Positions 47,764 to 58,876 are shown, counted from the first letter of the stretch. The stretch is DNA of 64,000 nt from Annona cherimola (GCA_030490835.1 CM059975.1:36488133-36552132); one strand, 5' to 3'. Made by a program: numbers and translations. The notes: a model not told the origin generated them from the sequence alone.

Positions 47764-49345
47764 TGTTGGGTCCCGAATAGATGGCAAAACCCAAGAGGGG
47801 AGGGGTGAATTGGGTTCTTAAAAATTTATAACTCAAACAGAAACTTTACCCCGGATTAAGCTAGTCCCCTTAATGAAGAAACAGAATGGAAAGCAAAGTA
47901 ATGTAGAGAGCAGAAATAAAAACAAGTAGACAAGAATTTTTATAGTGGTTCGGGCAACCTCCCTACTCCACTCTTCCAAGCTCACACACCTTGTGACTTG
48001 GGTTCCACTATTGTATTCTCTCAATACAATTAGAGCCTCTTGCTCTCTTCTAGATTCAAAGCTCTAGGGGGCATATACAACTAGCACAAGTAGGTGATGA
48101 GTCACACTCCAATCACACACTACTTTGCTATCACTTGATCTTAGCTACCCAAGCTAAATCAAGTTCAATACAAACAAATAATCAATGAAAGTAAACTACA
48201 CTTTACAGGTGTGTAGAAAACGTTTTGGCGCAGAGAAGAACTTGTAGTGGGCTTTGAGAATTCTGAAATGAAGCTCTTGCAGTTTTGAAGCACAGTTCTT
48301 CCTCCTTGAGTGATTTGATCTCTTTGAAGCTCTTGTAGATATGAGTTATGCTCACTTAGTATTTTTCAACTACTTCCCTCGTCCACCATGAATGCTATTT
48401 ATAATTTTGGAGGGAATCCGAACGTTAGAAGGTAGGTGGCGCGCATTTAATGCGCCAACGTTCGAATTAATTCCGACCGTTGCGACCCAAGTCGCAGGTG
48501 GAGTCGACTTCGGATGCGACTTCACCCAAGTCGCAGATGGAGTCGACTTCGGGTGCGACTTCGCATCTCCGTCACAACTTCAAGTTCCAGTCAGGGTCGA
48601 CTTGGGTTCACGACTTGACCCAAGTCGCAGGTGAAGTCGACTTCGTGTGCGACTTCACCTCGTCAGTTGATTTTCTGAACTTGAATAATTTCGAGATGCT
48701 TTGTTACTTCATGCCTTTGCTTCTTTTGTATTTTTCATGTCTTGAATCATTAGCTCCATGATCTCCAAACCTTTGACTTGATAGACTTGATTTGATCTTG
48801 AACACCTTGAAACTTTTTGTCTTGGACTTGAAAGGCTTTGAGTTGATTTTTGAAATCATTTAATCTTGAAACTGCATCTTTGATCTTTGAAAGAAGCTAG
48901 CTTTCCCATCCTTGATCCTTTAAATCTTCAAGTCGCACTTCGGGGTCGACTTCGTTCGCAACTTCACCCAAGTCGCACCTGGAGTCGACTTGGGCTGCGA
49001 CTTGGCAGCTCCGTTCCTCAACTTTCAACTCTGAAAGAAATTGCACGACTGAAGTCGATAGCGAGGTCGACTTCGTTTGCGACTTGGCTACCCAAGTCGC
49101 AGGTGGAGTCGACTTGGCCTGCGACTTCACCTTCCCTTCTTCCGTTTTTCAACTCTGGACAATTTTGCATGTTTGAAGTCGATCTTGGAGTCGACTTGGG
49201 GAACGACTTGGCCTTCCAACTTGATTTTCTTCAAATGTATATTCCTTAAGACATTTCACAAACTTGTTAGTAGCCAAGACTTTCTCAAATTGATTTGTTA
49301 ATCATCAAAACATAGATTTAGCTAGTTTTCCTCATGTTTTCAACA
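47764..49345 (-). mobile_element. LTR-like element, family A, inverted copy inside the satellite
   Basis: Read on the minus strand it starts TGTTGAAAACATG and ends GGGACCCAACA, matching 35903-37665 and 1-1027. The TATA box (minus strand) is at 48395-48403. AAGTCGCA/GTCGAC/TGCGACTT modules lie at 48480-48660 and 48930-49130. No target duplication is visible (CCGTG on the left, ATCTC on the right), so the copy may have been involved in recombination between repeats. Confidence 0.85.
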
Positions 49346-52152
49346 ATCTCCCGGATGTCCAAAAATGAATATTTTGTTTTCTAAAATATATATATGTGTC
49401 ACGCGGGCCTCAAAAAATGAATATTTTATTTTCTAAAAATATATAAGTGTCCCGCGGGCGTCCAAAAATGAATATTTTATTTTCTAAAATATATATATGT
49501 GTCCCGTGGGTCTCCAAAAATGAATGTTTTGTTTTTCTAAAATATATACGTGTCCCGCGGGCATCCAAAAAACAAATATTTGGTATTTCTAAAATATATA
49601 CATGTCCCGCGGGCGTCTAAAACTAAATATTTTATTTTCTAAAAATATATATGTGCCTCATGGGCCTCAAAAAATGAATGTTTTGTTTTTCTAAAATATA
49701 TACGTGTCCCGCGGGCCTCCAAAAAATGAATATTTTGTTTTTCTAAAATATATACATGTCCCGTGGGCGTCCAAAAATGAATATTTTGTTTTCTAAAATT
49801 TATATGTCCCGCGGGCCTCCAAAAATGAATGTTTTGTTTTTCTAAAATATATATGTGTCCCCCGGGTGTCCAAAAATGAATATTTATTTTTCTAAAATAT
49901 ATACATGTGTCCCGCGGGCCTCCAAAAATGAATATTTTATTTTATAAAAATATATATGTGTCCCGCGGGCGTCCAAAAATGAATATTTTATTTTCTAAAA
50001 TATATACGTGTCCCGTGGGCCTCCAAAAATGAATGTTTTATTTTTTCTAAAATATATACGTGTCCCGCGGGCATCGAAAAAACGAATATTTGGTTTTTCT
50101 AAAATATATACCTGTCCCGCAGGCATCTAAAAATTAATATTTTATTTTCTAAAAATATATATGTGCCTCACGGGCCTCAAAAAATGAATGTTTTATTTTT
50201 CTAAAATATATAGTGTCCCTTGGGCATCCAAAAAATAAATATTTTGTTTTTCTAAAATATATACGTGTCCCGTGGGCATCCAAAAATGAAAATTTTATTT
50301 TCTAAAATATATATATGTGTCCCGCAGGCCTCTAAAAATGAATATTTTATTTTCTAAAAATATTTATGTGTCCCACGGGCGTCCAAAAATGAATATTTTA
50401 TTTTCTAAAATATATATATGTGTCCCGTGGGCCTCCAAAAATGAATGTTTTATTTGTCTAAAATATATACGTGTCCCGCGGGCATCGAAAAAATGAATAT
50501 TTGGTTTTTCTAATATATGTACATGTCCCGCGGGCATCTAAAAATTAATATTTTATTTTCTAAAAATATATATGTGTCCCGCAGGCCTCCAAAAAATAAA
50601 TATTTTATTTTCTAAAAATATATATGTGTCCCGCGAGCCTTCAAAAATGAATGTTTTGTTTTTCTAAAATATATACATGTCCCGCGGGCATCCAAAAAAT
50701 GAATATTTAGTTTTTCTAAAATATATACATGTCTCGTGGGTGTATAAAAATAAATATTTTATTTTCTAAAAATATATATGTGCCTCGTGGGCCTCAAAAA
50801 ATGAATGTTTTGTTTTTCTAAAATATATACGTGTCCCGCGGGAGTCCAAAAAATGAATATTTTGTTTTTCTAAAATATATACGTGTCCCGTGGGTGTCCA
50901 AAAATGAATATTTTGTTTTCTAAAATATATATATATGTGTCCCGCGGGCCTCCAAAAATGAATGTTTTGTTTTTCTAAAATATATATGTGTCCCTCGGGT
51001 GTCCAAAAATGAATATTTTGTTTTCTAAAATATATATATGTGTCCCGCAAGCCTCCAAAAATGAATATTTTATTTTCTAAAAATATATATGTGTCCCGCA
51101 GGCGTCCAAAATAAATATTTTATTTTTTAAAATATATATATGTGTCCCGTGAGCCTCCAAAAATGAATATTTTTTTTTCTGAAATATATACGTGTCCCGC
51201 GGGCATCCAAAAAACGAATATTTGGTTTTTCTAAAATACATATATGTCCCGCGGGCATCTAAAAATAAATATTTTATTTTCTAAAAATATATATGTGTCT
51301 CGCGGGCCTCAAAAATGAATGTTTTGTTTTCTAAAATATATATATATGTGTGTCCCGCGGGCCTCCAAAAATGAACGTTTTGTTTTTCTAAAATATATGT
51401 ATCCCCCGGATGTCCAAAAATGAATATTTTGTTTTCTAAAATATATATGTGTGTCCCGCAGGCCTCCAAAAATGAATGTTTTGTTTTTCTTAAAATATAT
51501 ATATGTCCCGCGGGCCTCCAAAAATGAATGTTTTATTTTTTAAAAATATATAAATATCCCACGGGCCTTAAAAAATGAATATTTTATTTTAATAAAAATA
51601 TATGTATCCCGCGGGCGTCCAAAAATGAATATTTTATTTTAAAAAATATATACGTGTCCCGTGGGCCTCGAAAAATAAATGTTTTATTTTTCTAAAATAT
51701 ATACATGTCCCGCGTCCCTCGAAAAATGAATATTTTATTTTGTAAATATATATATGTGTCCCGCGGGCCTTGAAAAATAAATGTTTTATTTTTCTAAAAC
51801 ATATACATGTTTCGCGGGCGTCCAAAAAATGAGTATTTTATTTTCTGAAATATATATGTATTCCGCGGGCATCCAAAAATGAATATTTTGTTTTCTAATA
51901 TATATGTATACCGCGGGCCTCGAAAAATAAATATTTTTGTTTTTCTAAAATATATACATGTTCTATGGGCGTCCAAAAAATGAATATTTTGTATTTCTAA
52001 AATACATATGTGTCCCGCGGGCCTCGAAAAATAAATATTTTATTTTTCTAAAATATATATATATGTATCTCGCAGACGTCAAAAATGAATATTTTATTTT
52101 TTAAAATATATATGTGTCCCGCGGGCTTGCAAAAATGAATATCTTGTTTTAT
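49346..52152 (+). repeat. Satellite array, block 3
   Basis: It continues the 44008 array. Variant units recur in the same order. A marker unit with GTGCCTC and CTCAAAAAATGAATG occurs at about 49652, 50162 and 50778 here, and at 45071, 45435 and 47650 in earlier blocks. Towards the right end the units degrade (CTCGAAAAATAAATG variants) and the array fades out near 52152. Confidence 0.95.
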
Positions 52153-52843
52153 ATAATATGAAGATTTTCTATAATTCAATGTAAATATTTATTAAACTGA
52201 TAATTTTAGATTAATTTGCCTTCAAGTAAATAAATTTTTATTTTTATTTTAAATTTATTAATTATAGTGACAATAAATCACAATTAGTATATTAATATGT
52301 TAAATTTGTAATATAAACTGTAATAAATTTAGAGATGTTCTATAACATGAAATTTTCTATATATTTTTTGTTCAATATTATTATAGTTTATTAAATTGTT
52401 TGTTTACATTGATTTAACTTGAAGTCAATAAATTTTTATTTTTAGTTTAAAATAATTAATTACAGTAACAATAAATTAAAATTATTATATTAAGACTTTA
52501 AATTTATAGTATAAACTATAATAGTATTATTTTATAATTTTGAGAAATTGATCATTTAACTAAGCCCAAAAAGTAACATATATTTACATATTAAATCTAG
52601 GTCACAATTATATATAATTTATCAAAATTTTTATTGTACAACGTCATATATATAATATTTTTTACTATTTTATTTCTTTATATAAATTTTTATTTCATTT
52701 AATCAAGTGGAGTTAATATTTTTAATTATAACATTTTATATTTATTTAGTTTCAAAATTATTTAGTCCTCGAATAAATATTAAAGTATATACATTTCGCA
52801 AAATACATAGATTAGGTAAAATATTCATAAATTATAAAAAAAT
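52153..52843. other. AT-rich gene-free DNA with a ~200-bp duplication
   Basis: 52186-52330 and 52387-52522 are diverged copies of one another (shared AATAAATTTTTATTTTTA and AATTAATTA..AGTAACAATAAAT). No gene is present. Confidence 0.55.
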
Positions 52844-53766
52844 TAGATTCAGTTAGACACGGTTAGACACAGTTAGACGCGGTTAGACAGGGTTAGACAC
52901 GGTTAAATTATGGTAATTTTAATAAATCATATTATTTGGGTTTCAAATTTAGTTTTTAAGATATATATAATCTTATAAGGGTTCTAGGATCATATTACAG
53001 GTGTTAAATAAATTAGGATTAAATTATAAATTTCAAAAATTAGACACGGTTAGACGCAGTTAAACACGGTTAGACACAGTTAGATGCGGTTAGACACAGT
53101 TAGACGCGGTTAGACACGGTTAGACAGGGTTAGACAGGGTTAGACACAGTTAGATTATGGTGATTTTAATAAATCATATTATTTGACTTCCAAATTTGGT
53201 TTTTAAGATATATATGGCCTTATAAGGGCCCTAGGATCATATTACAGGTGTTAAATTAGGATTAAATTATTAATTTTAAAAATTAGACACGGTTAGACAC
53301 GGTTAGACATGGTTAGACAGGGTTAGACGCGGTTAGACAGGGTTAGACACGGTTAGACACTCATATTATTTAGGTTCCAAATTTAGTTTTTAAGATATAT
53401 ATGGCCTTATAAGGGCCCTAGGATCATATTACAGGTGTTAAATTAGGATTAAATTAATAATTTCAAAAATTAGACACAGTTAAACGCGGTTAGATACGGT
53501 TAGACGCGGTTAGATACGGTTAGACGCGGTTAGACGCGGTTAGACAGGGTTAGACACAGTTAGATTATGGTGATTTTAATAAATCATATTATTTGAGTTC
53601 CAAATTTGGTTTTTAAGATATATATGGCCTTATAAGGGCCTTAGGATCATATTACAGGTGTTAAGTTAGGATTAAATTATTAATTTAAAAAATTAGACAC
53701 GGTTAGACACGGTTAGACGCAGTTAGACAAGGTTAGACGCGGTTAGACAAGGTTAGACACGGTTAG
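52844..53766 (+). repeat. Compound minisatellite: GGTTAGACACG blocks with conserved spacers
   Basis: Five blocks of an 11-bp unit (GGTTAGACACG, with variants ending GCG, CAG, AGG) lie at about 52844-52905, 53041-53153, 53283-53362, 53470-53562 and 53694-53766. They are separated by spacers that are themselves copies of one another (TTTTTAAGATATATATGGCC, then AAGGGCCCTAGGATCATATT, then ACAGGTGTTAAATTAGG). The larger unit is roughly 185-240 bp and present four to five times. Confidence 0.95.
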
Positions 53767-53883
53767 ATTCTATTATATTCAGAAAATAAAAAAATATTAA
53801 TAAATTTTCAAAAATTCAAGAAAAATATAAGAAATTGTTATTCTTGAGAGTACCTTAATTACATTAACTTTAAATAACATAAC

Positions 53884-54187
53884 ATAACTTTTAATAAAAA
53901 TTATATTTTTCAACTTTACCAATTATGATGAAATCTTATTAAAAAATTATTTTTTGTACACTAATATTTTTAAAAATTGTCAAATAATGAAAAATTATGT
54001 TTACATATATTTTACTAATTGATCTATCAAATGAATGGAATAGATTGAGATTTTGTATGTATATAATATAAAATTTATCAAAAAACTAAATATACTCACG
54101 TTTTTAATGAAACATACTCACGATGGAAAATTACCACATTGCCTCTACTTTCTATTTTTCTCATGGAAAGTGCTTTCCATGGGTTGG
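53884..54187 (+). repeat. Dispersed ~300-bp repeat, copy 2
   Basis: Direct copy of 1036-1334, ending at CCATGGGTTGG. It directly follows the minisatellite. Confidence 0.8.
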
Positions 54188-54250
54188 CGCTCCTTAAGGA
54201 ATGCTTTTATCGTGCCGTAACTTGCTCTCTAGCCTCCGGGAGTACAGAGA

Positions 54251-54456
54251 TGAGTGCATGGAGAGTTGCTCGTGCTCCGCTTATGCTGGTGCTGATGTTG
54301 ACGGGTGGGCTGGCAACTGTTTGATTTGGGAAGGAGAATTGACAGGTCTCAAGTGAGTGCATGGAGAGTTGCTCGTGCTCCGCTTATGCTGGTGCTGATG
54401 TTGACGGGTGGGCTGGCAACTGTTTGATTTGGGAAGGAGAATTGACAGGTCTCAAG
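54251..54456 (+). repeat. Exact 103-bp tandem duplication
   Basis: 54251-54353 and 54354-54456 are identical, both starting TGAGTGCATGGAGAGTTGCT. Perfect identity implies a recent event. Confidence 0.97.
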
Positions 54457-54466
54457 CAATATACGT

Positions 54467-54830
54467 GGATTTATATGTGCGTTCAGCAGCTTCCAAAATC
54501 GATTCAAACTGGAAGAGGAAAAAGCTGCCGTTTTCTTTTTCTACTGCATGATGTGACCACTGAAAAAAAAAGAGACGCAATGAGGGGGGTTCGAACAAGC
54601 AGAACTCGGGTCCGCGCGCGTAAATTAGTGTTACGTGAGATCTTCAATGGCTAGCATGTGAAACCGCACCACACACCCACGGAATCACGCCCAAGCCCGC
54701 GTAACCGAGTACTCCATACCATCCTTGACCTATAAATAGGACCCTCAGGCCCCTCACTAGGATTCATTTTTTCATCGGAAAGTTTATGATCTCGAAAGAA
54801 AAAAAAACATAAGTTTTTAACCTTTTTTTT
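54467..54830 (+). repeat. Direct repeat bracketing the viral locus, left copy
   Basis: About 364 bp, repeated at 60697-61065 in the same orientation with scattered differences. It starts GGATTTATATGTGCG and ends AAGTTTTTAACC plus a T run. It contains a TATA-like CTATAAATAGG (about 54730) followed by a pyrimidine-rich leader, so it may itself be a promoter region, viral or LTR-derived. It lacks TG..CA ends. Confidence 0.85.
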
Positions 54831-54839
54831 AGGCTCATT

Positions 54840-56640
54840 TGTTTCCTTTTTTATATATGTTATAGAGTTTTTATCTTGAAGATAGCATAAAAAAAAAATT
54901 TTATAATTTAAAGTATCTTTTAATTCGGCAAGAAGCGAAGCTTCTGGTAGTTTTATGAATGCAAATAGAATTTCAGGAGTTTGAATTCCTTCATCTGTGA
55001 CTGAAAATGGTTTGATCATTTGAAGGAATGGAGTGCCTAAAATGATTTTTTGTCGCATATTTTTTATCAATATAAATGATGTTTTTAAACATAGTTTTTT
55101 ATTACAAATGTGGGCGGACGATAGTTTGTATTTAACGATCATATCAGTTCCATCCGCTGTGGCTATAGAAGAGTTTGTGGATTCGAAATATTTTGGAGGG
55201 ATAATACCTTCATTTATACAATTTAGATCAGCTCCGGAGTCTACCAAAGCGATTAAGCTGATGGTGAAGTCTTCTGGAAAATCTTTTATCTTTAGGGTTA
55301 TTTTGATGTACCATTTTTGCGATATAATTTTTTGAGCTTCGTTACACATTATAGAATTAGAGTTTTCTTCAATTTTCTTTAGTTTTGAAGTTTCAGCTTT
55401 TTGTTCTTTTAAAATTTGATGAAAATGTTCTTCAAATTCATCTTCATTATTTTCCTCTTGTTCCATATTTATAGATAACTCTTTTAATTCTAATATTTGA
55501 ATTCTGTTTTTTAGTTCTGCAATTTCTCTTTTCATTTCTTTGATTTCTTGTGATAGCTCATAGGTAGTTTCTGGTTTTGGAATATCTTTAATATTTTTTT
55601 TATTTTTAATAAGATGTAGCATTGATGAAGTTTCTGGGATGGTGAGTGGTTTTGGGTTCTTTGTCATTTTTAGATATTTATTTAATAGCTCAATCTTTTG
55701 ATTTGGATCTTCGATTTGATTTATAAGATCTAATAGCATTTGGTTGGAATTATTTAACATGTTTAGAGAGTAATAGCCAGAATCTGAGGATGTTTGATAA
55801 TCATGTTGGCTATAAGAATACTGGCACTGATGCTCATCTGAGCTATTCTTAAAATTTTCATTTAATTCATACTCACTTTCGCTAGATGATTCTTCACTTT
55901 CACTTTCGGAAGTGATACTTAATTGGTTTAGTCTTTTAGCTAATTCTTCCGAATTAAGACTTTTATCAGCTAAAAGTTCTTTAACTTGATTTTTATAACA
56001 TTTCGAAGCATAGTGTCCATGTTTTCCACATTTATAACATTTTATTTCTTTTATATTCTTTTGTTGAGTTGGTTTTGATTTGAAATTTTTAAACTTTCTT
56101 TTAGTATAATATTGCTTTGGGGGTCTTTCCTTAAAAGATTTTTCTTTTGATTTCTTTTGGTAATTTTTTGCTTTTAAGAATTTTGATTTTTTCATTATTC
56201 TTTGTATAGGAGTCTGTTCTATACCATATTTTGAACAAAACATGGAAAGATCTTGAGATTTTAGAAATTTAGTTTCATCTATGCATTTTTTATTACAAAG
56301 TTCTATTCCTACTTGTTTTATTTTTGTAAACAAAGTTCCCCAAGTATATTTATTATAGTCTAGTTTACCATTGTTCTCTTGTTTTATTAAAGTTTTAACT
56401 TTTAATTCTATTGCTGACGGGAGGCCTTGAAGAAATTTTTCTTTATACACGGGTTGGCTTCCATCTTCAAGCATTAATAGGTCAGTTAAAAATACATCTT
56501 TATACCATCTAAATTTAGATAGTTTTTTACATCTTAATTTTGACACTCTTTCTCTTATAACTGACTGATAGTCTTCTATTGTCCCTAGAAATTGATAGAT
56601 TATAATACTAACAAGAGTATTAACTGGGTCGGGATCTTTT
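54840..56640 (-). pseudogene. Endogenous caulimovirid polyprotein: coat protein end, zinc knuckle, protease
   Basis: A minus-strand frame is open from about 56640 to the left repeat. Counting from the ATG at 56546, residues 1-110 resemble the C-terminal part of a caulimovirid coat protein. They are followed by a lysine-rich stretch, a CCHC knuckle (C170-x2-C-x4-H-x4-C183), an acidic serine-rich linker (212-232), a likely coiled coil (about 325-395) and a retropepsin-type aspartic protease with D-S-G-A-D at 436-440 and L-G-T-P-F-L at 503-508. Upstream of 56640 the frame is shifted, and a little more coat-like sequence is visible to about 56690. Past residue ~570 the frame runs into the flanking repeat, so the reverse transcriptase that should follow is absent here. 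A Ty3/gypsy gag-pol is the alternative, but the neighbouring intergenic promoter and lack of LTRs favour Caulimoviridae. Confidence 0.82.
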
Positions 56641-56690
56641 AAATCCCCGCGCTATCATATGAGCAGGACTTAATCAAACGGAATTTTATG

Positions 56691-57239
56691 CCAGAAAGAT
56701 GGAAATTTGTTTACTTAAAACTTTTATTTCTAATTGAGTCCATTCCAATTGCTCGTTATAATATTTTACAAATCTAAGAGTAGTTGTGTTCGTTATAATA
56801 TTTTACAAATCTAGGAGTAGTCGTGTATTCTAATGCTTCAAATAAAAATTCTTCATAATTTCTAAGAGTTCTCATATGAAAAAGCAAATCATTCAAAGCT
56901 TTCATAATACAAACAAAGGAAGAGAAATCTTACAAAAGAAGGTTTCGAGCATCTCAGCTGAACCTCAAAAGAAGAGCACTTGAAGAAGGAGAAGATTCTC
57001 TAAGAGAGGCACACCACACTTAAACTATATGGGCTTGAATATTTTTCGATGCCCTTACAATACCTTAACAACTCTATTTATAAAGGAAGAAAAGAAGTTG
57101 CGGATTCAAACATGCTTGAAGTCCGCGGAATTTACAAGTGATGAAATCCGGATAATACTTTAGCCGAAAGCAGATGACACGTGTCCTTGAAGTGTTGGAG
57201 TCGTACCGCATCTGCTACAGGAAAATGCCTTTGCTTTAT
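56691..57239 (-). promoter_or_regulatory. Caulimovirid intergenic region with promoter, copy 1
   Basis: Direct repeat of 58349-58876. On the minus strand it holds an upstream activator-like part (ACACGTGTCATCTGC), a degraded TATA box (TATAAATAG, forward 57074-57082), a leader and the ATG of the first open frame at 56904-56902. Inside that frame a 41-bp segment (about 56757-56838) is duplicated, adding a second T-T-P-R-F-V-like passage and breaking the frame. Confidence 0.7.
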
Positions 57240-58348
57240 CAATATAGAATCTATTATAAAGCCATGAAAACCTTAGCCCCAAAATCCTTGGTAACCCAAG
57301 AACGAGGAGCTACACCCTACTTTATAACAAATCCAATCCACAAGAAAATTGAACCTAGAAAGATTTTGTGGTCAGATATAAATCTTCCAACTGAATGGAA
57401 ATTTGAAAAGGAAGAAAATTTGGTTATCCCAGAACAAAATTCTGAAAAAATTGAAACTATAATTGAAAACTTAGATAATATAACATTACATTTTGAACCT
57501 ATTCCAGCTAGACATTCTGTCTGCATTTCTAGACCTTCTACATCAAAACCTATTATAACAGAGTCAAAAAGACCTTTGTCTTCAACTTCTAAAAGGTTCC
57601 CGCTCTAGTTTGATAATCATATTGTCAGACCTAAGCCAGAACCTACAGAATCAAATTTCCAGATAAATGTTATAAGATTTAAACTTGATTATAAAAAATT
57701 ACTAAAAGAATTTGCTGAATCTCATAATGAAGCAAAAAGAAAATGGATAACTAAAACTTATAATGAAGAAGAAAGTAATAAATTAATAAAAACCTGGACT
57801 GTTTATTGTAAAACAATAAAAGAAAATGTTTATTTTTTTGATCGGTATGATTCTCAAGTTAAAACTTCATTAAACATGCTTAATATTGATGATGTACAAA
57901 ATCCATCCACCTCAAAAAGTCCAACAGAAATAGAAGATGATTACATCCCTGAAAGAAATATTGGAAAACCCGCTAAAGAAAATGATAGAAAAATCCTTCA
58001 ACAACCCTATAAACAATCAGTATATGAAGATCTTCCAATACAAGCTAAAGATCTATCTCAAGTTATAGAGCAAGGAAATTTTACAAATTACAAACTGATA
58101 CAAATAGAAAAAATGTTAAAAAGAAAATCTACTAAAAGTATGTCTTTCTATACAAGGCCTCTTGAAGTTGAGTTTAAAAATCTTTCTCTTGAAGATAAGG
58201 TAGAAGGAACAGATATTTCTAAAATGGCAGCCCAACCAACTTCTATTACAAATGAATTAAGAAAAAAGGTGACCGAGTTAAAAAATAAATTTTTTTTACA
58301 AACTATCTCAGAACACCCTAAAAATGAAATAAACAGAGTACTAAAAAC
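57240..58348 (+). pseudogene. Endogenous caulimovirid polyprotein segment upstream of the coat protein, inverted
   Basis: One plus-strand frame stays open across the whole stretch except for a TAG at 57606-57608. It encodes a lysine/glutamate-rich viral polyprotein region with a conserved-looking start (A-M-K-T-L-A-P-K-S-L near 57260) and a later E-Q-G-N-F-T-N-Y-K-L passage (58070). I place it between movement-protein and coat-protein domains by resemblance to caulimovirid polyproteins. It lies opposite in orientation to the other viral pieces and sits exactly between the two intergenic copies, so it results from rearrangement. The precise domain name is uncertain. Confidence 0.6.
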
Positions 58349-58527
58349 CCAGAAAGATGGAAATTTGTTTACTTAAAACTTTTATTTCTAATTGAGTCCA
58401 TTCCAATTGCTCATTATAATATTTTACAAATCTAGGAGTAGTCGTGTATTCTAATGCTTCAAATAAAAATTCTTCATAATTTCTAAGAGTTCTCATATGA
58501 AAAAGCAAATCATTCAAAGCTTTCATA
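58349..58527 (-). pseudogene. Start of the caulimovirid first open frame (after intergenic region, copy 2)
   Basis: The ATG at 58526-58524 (minus) opens a frame of about 60 codons (M-K-A-L-N-D-L-L-F-H-M) that is cut off at 58349 by the inverted segment. It lies about 170 bp downstream of a TATA box and so is positioned as the N-terminus of the viral open frame. The same sequence follows the other intergenic copy. Confidence 0.6.
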
Positions 58528-58876
58528 AATATAAACAAAGGAAGAGAAATCTTACAAAAGAAGGTTTCGAGCACCTCAGCTGAACCTCAAAAGAAGAGCA
58601 CCTGAAGAAGGAGAAGATTCTCTAAGAGAGGCACACCACACTTAAGACTATATGGGCTTGAATATTTTTCGATGCCCTTACAATACCTTAGCAACTCTAT
58701 TTATAGAGGAAGAAAAGAAGTTGCGGATTCAAACATGCTTGAAGTCCGCAGAATTTACAAGTGATGAAATCCGGAAAGCAAATCCGGATAATACTTTAAC
58801 CGAAAGCAGATGACACATGTCCTTGAAGTGTTAGAGTCGTGCCGCATCTGCTACAGGAAAATGCCTTTGCTTTATA
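58528..58876 (-). promoter_or_regulatory. Caulimovirid intergenic promoter, copy 2
   Basis: On the minus strand CTTCCTCTATAAATAG (forward 58697-58712) is a TATA box in a context close to the pararetroviral 35S-type core promoter, preceded by ACATGTGTCATCTGC (an activator-like motif, forward about 58808-58822) and followed by a leader to the ATG at 58526. The stop codon of the polyprotein C-terminal region lies upstream at 58960, as expected where the ends of a circular viral genome meet. No primer-binding site was recognised. Confidence 0.7.

Noticed and set aside
44197..51976. Many tyrosine/isoleucine/phenylalanine-rich open frames, mostly minus strand
   Set aside because: They are translations of the satellite unit; the same dozen residues recur each unit.
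44008..52152. CRISPR-like repeat-spacer organisation
   Set aside because: This is a plant satellite. The whole unit repeats with graded divergence, there are no unique spacers of constant length and no associated genes.
52844..53766. Interstitial telomere repeats (GGTTAG-containing)
   Set aside because: The period is 11 bp and the plant telomere unit TTTAGGG does not occur in tandem.
54651..56546. Treating the 631-codon minus-strand frame as an intact host gene
   Set aside because: It contains coat-protein, zinc-knuckle and protease features of a viral polyprotein. Its last ~60 codons run through the flanking non-viral repeat, and the first codons lie inside a longer broken frame.
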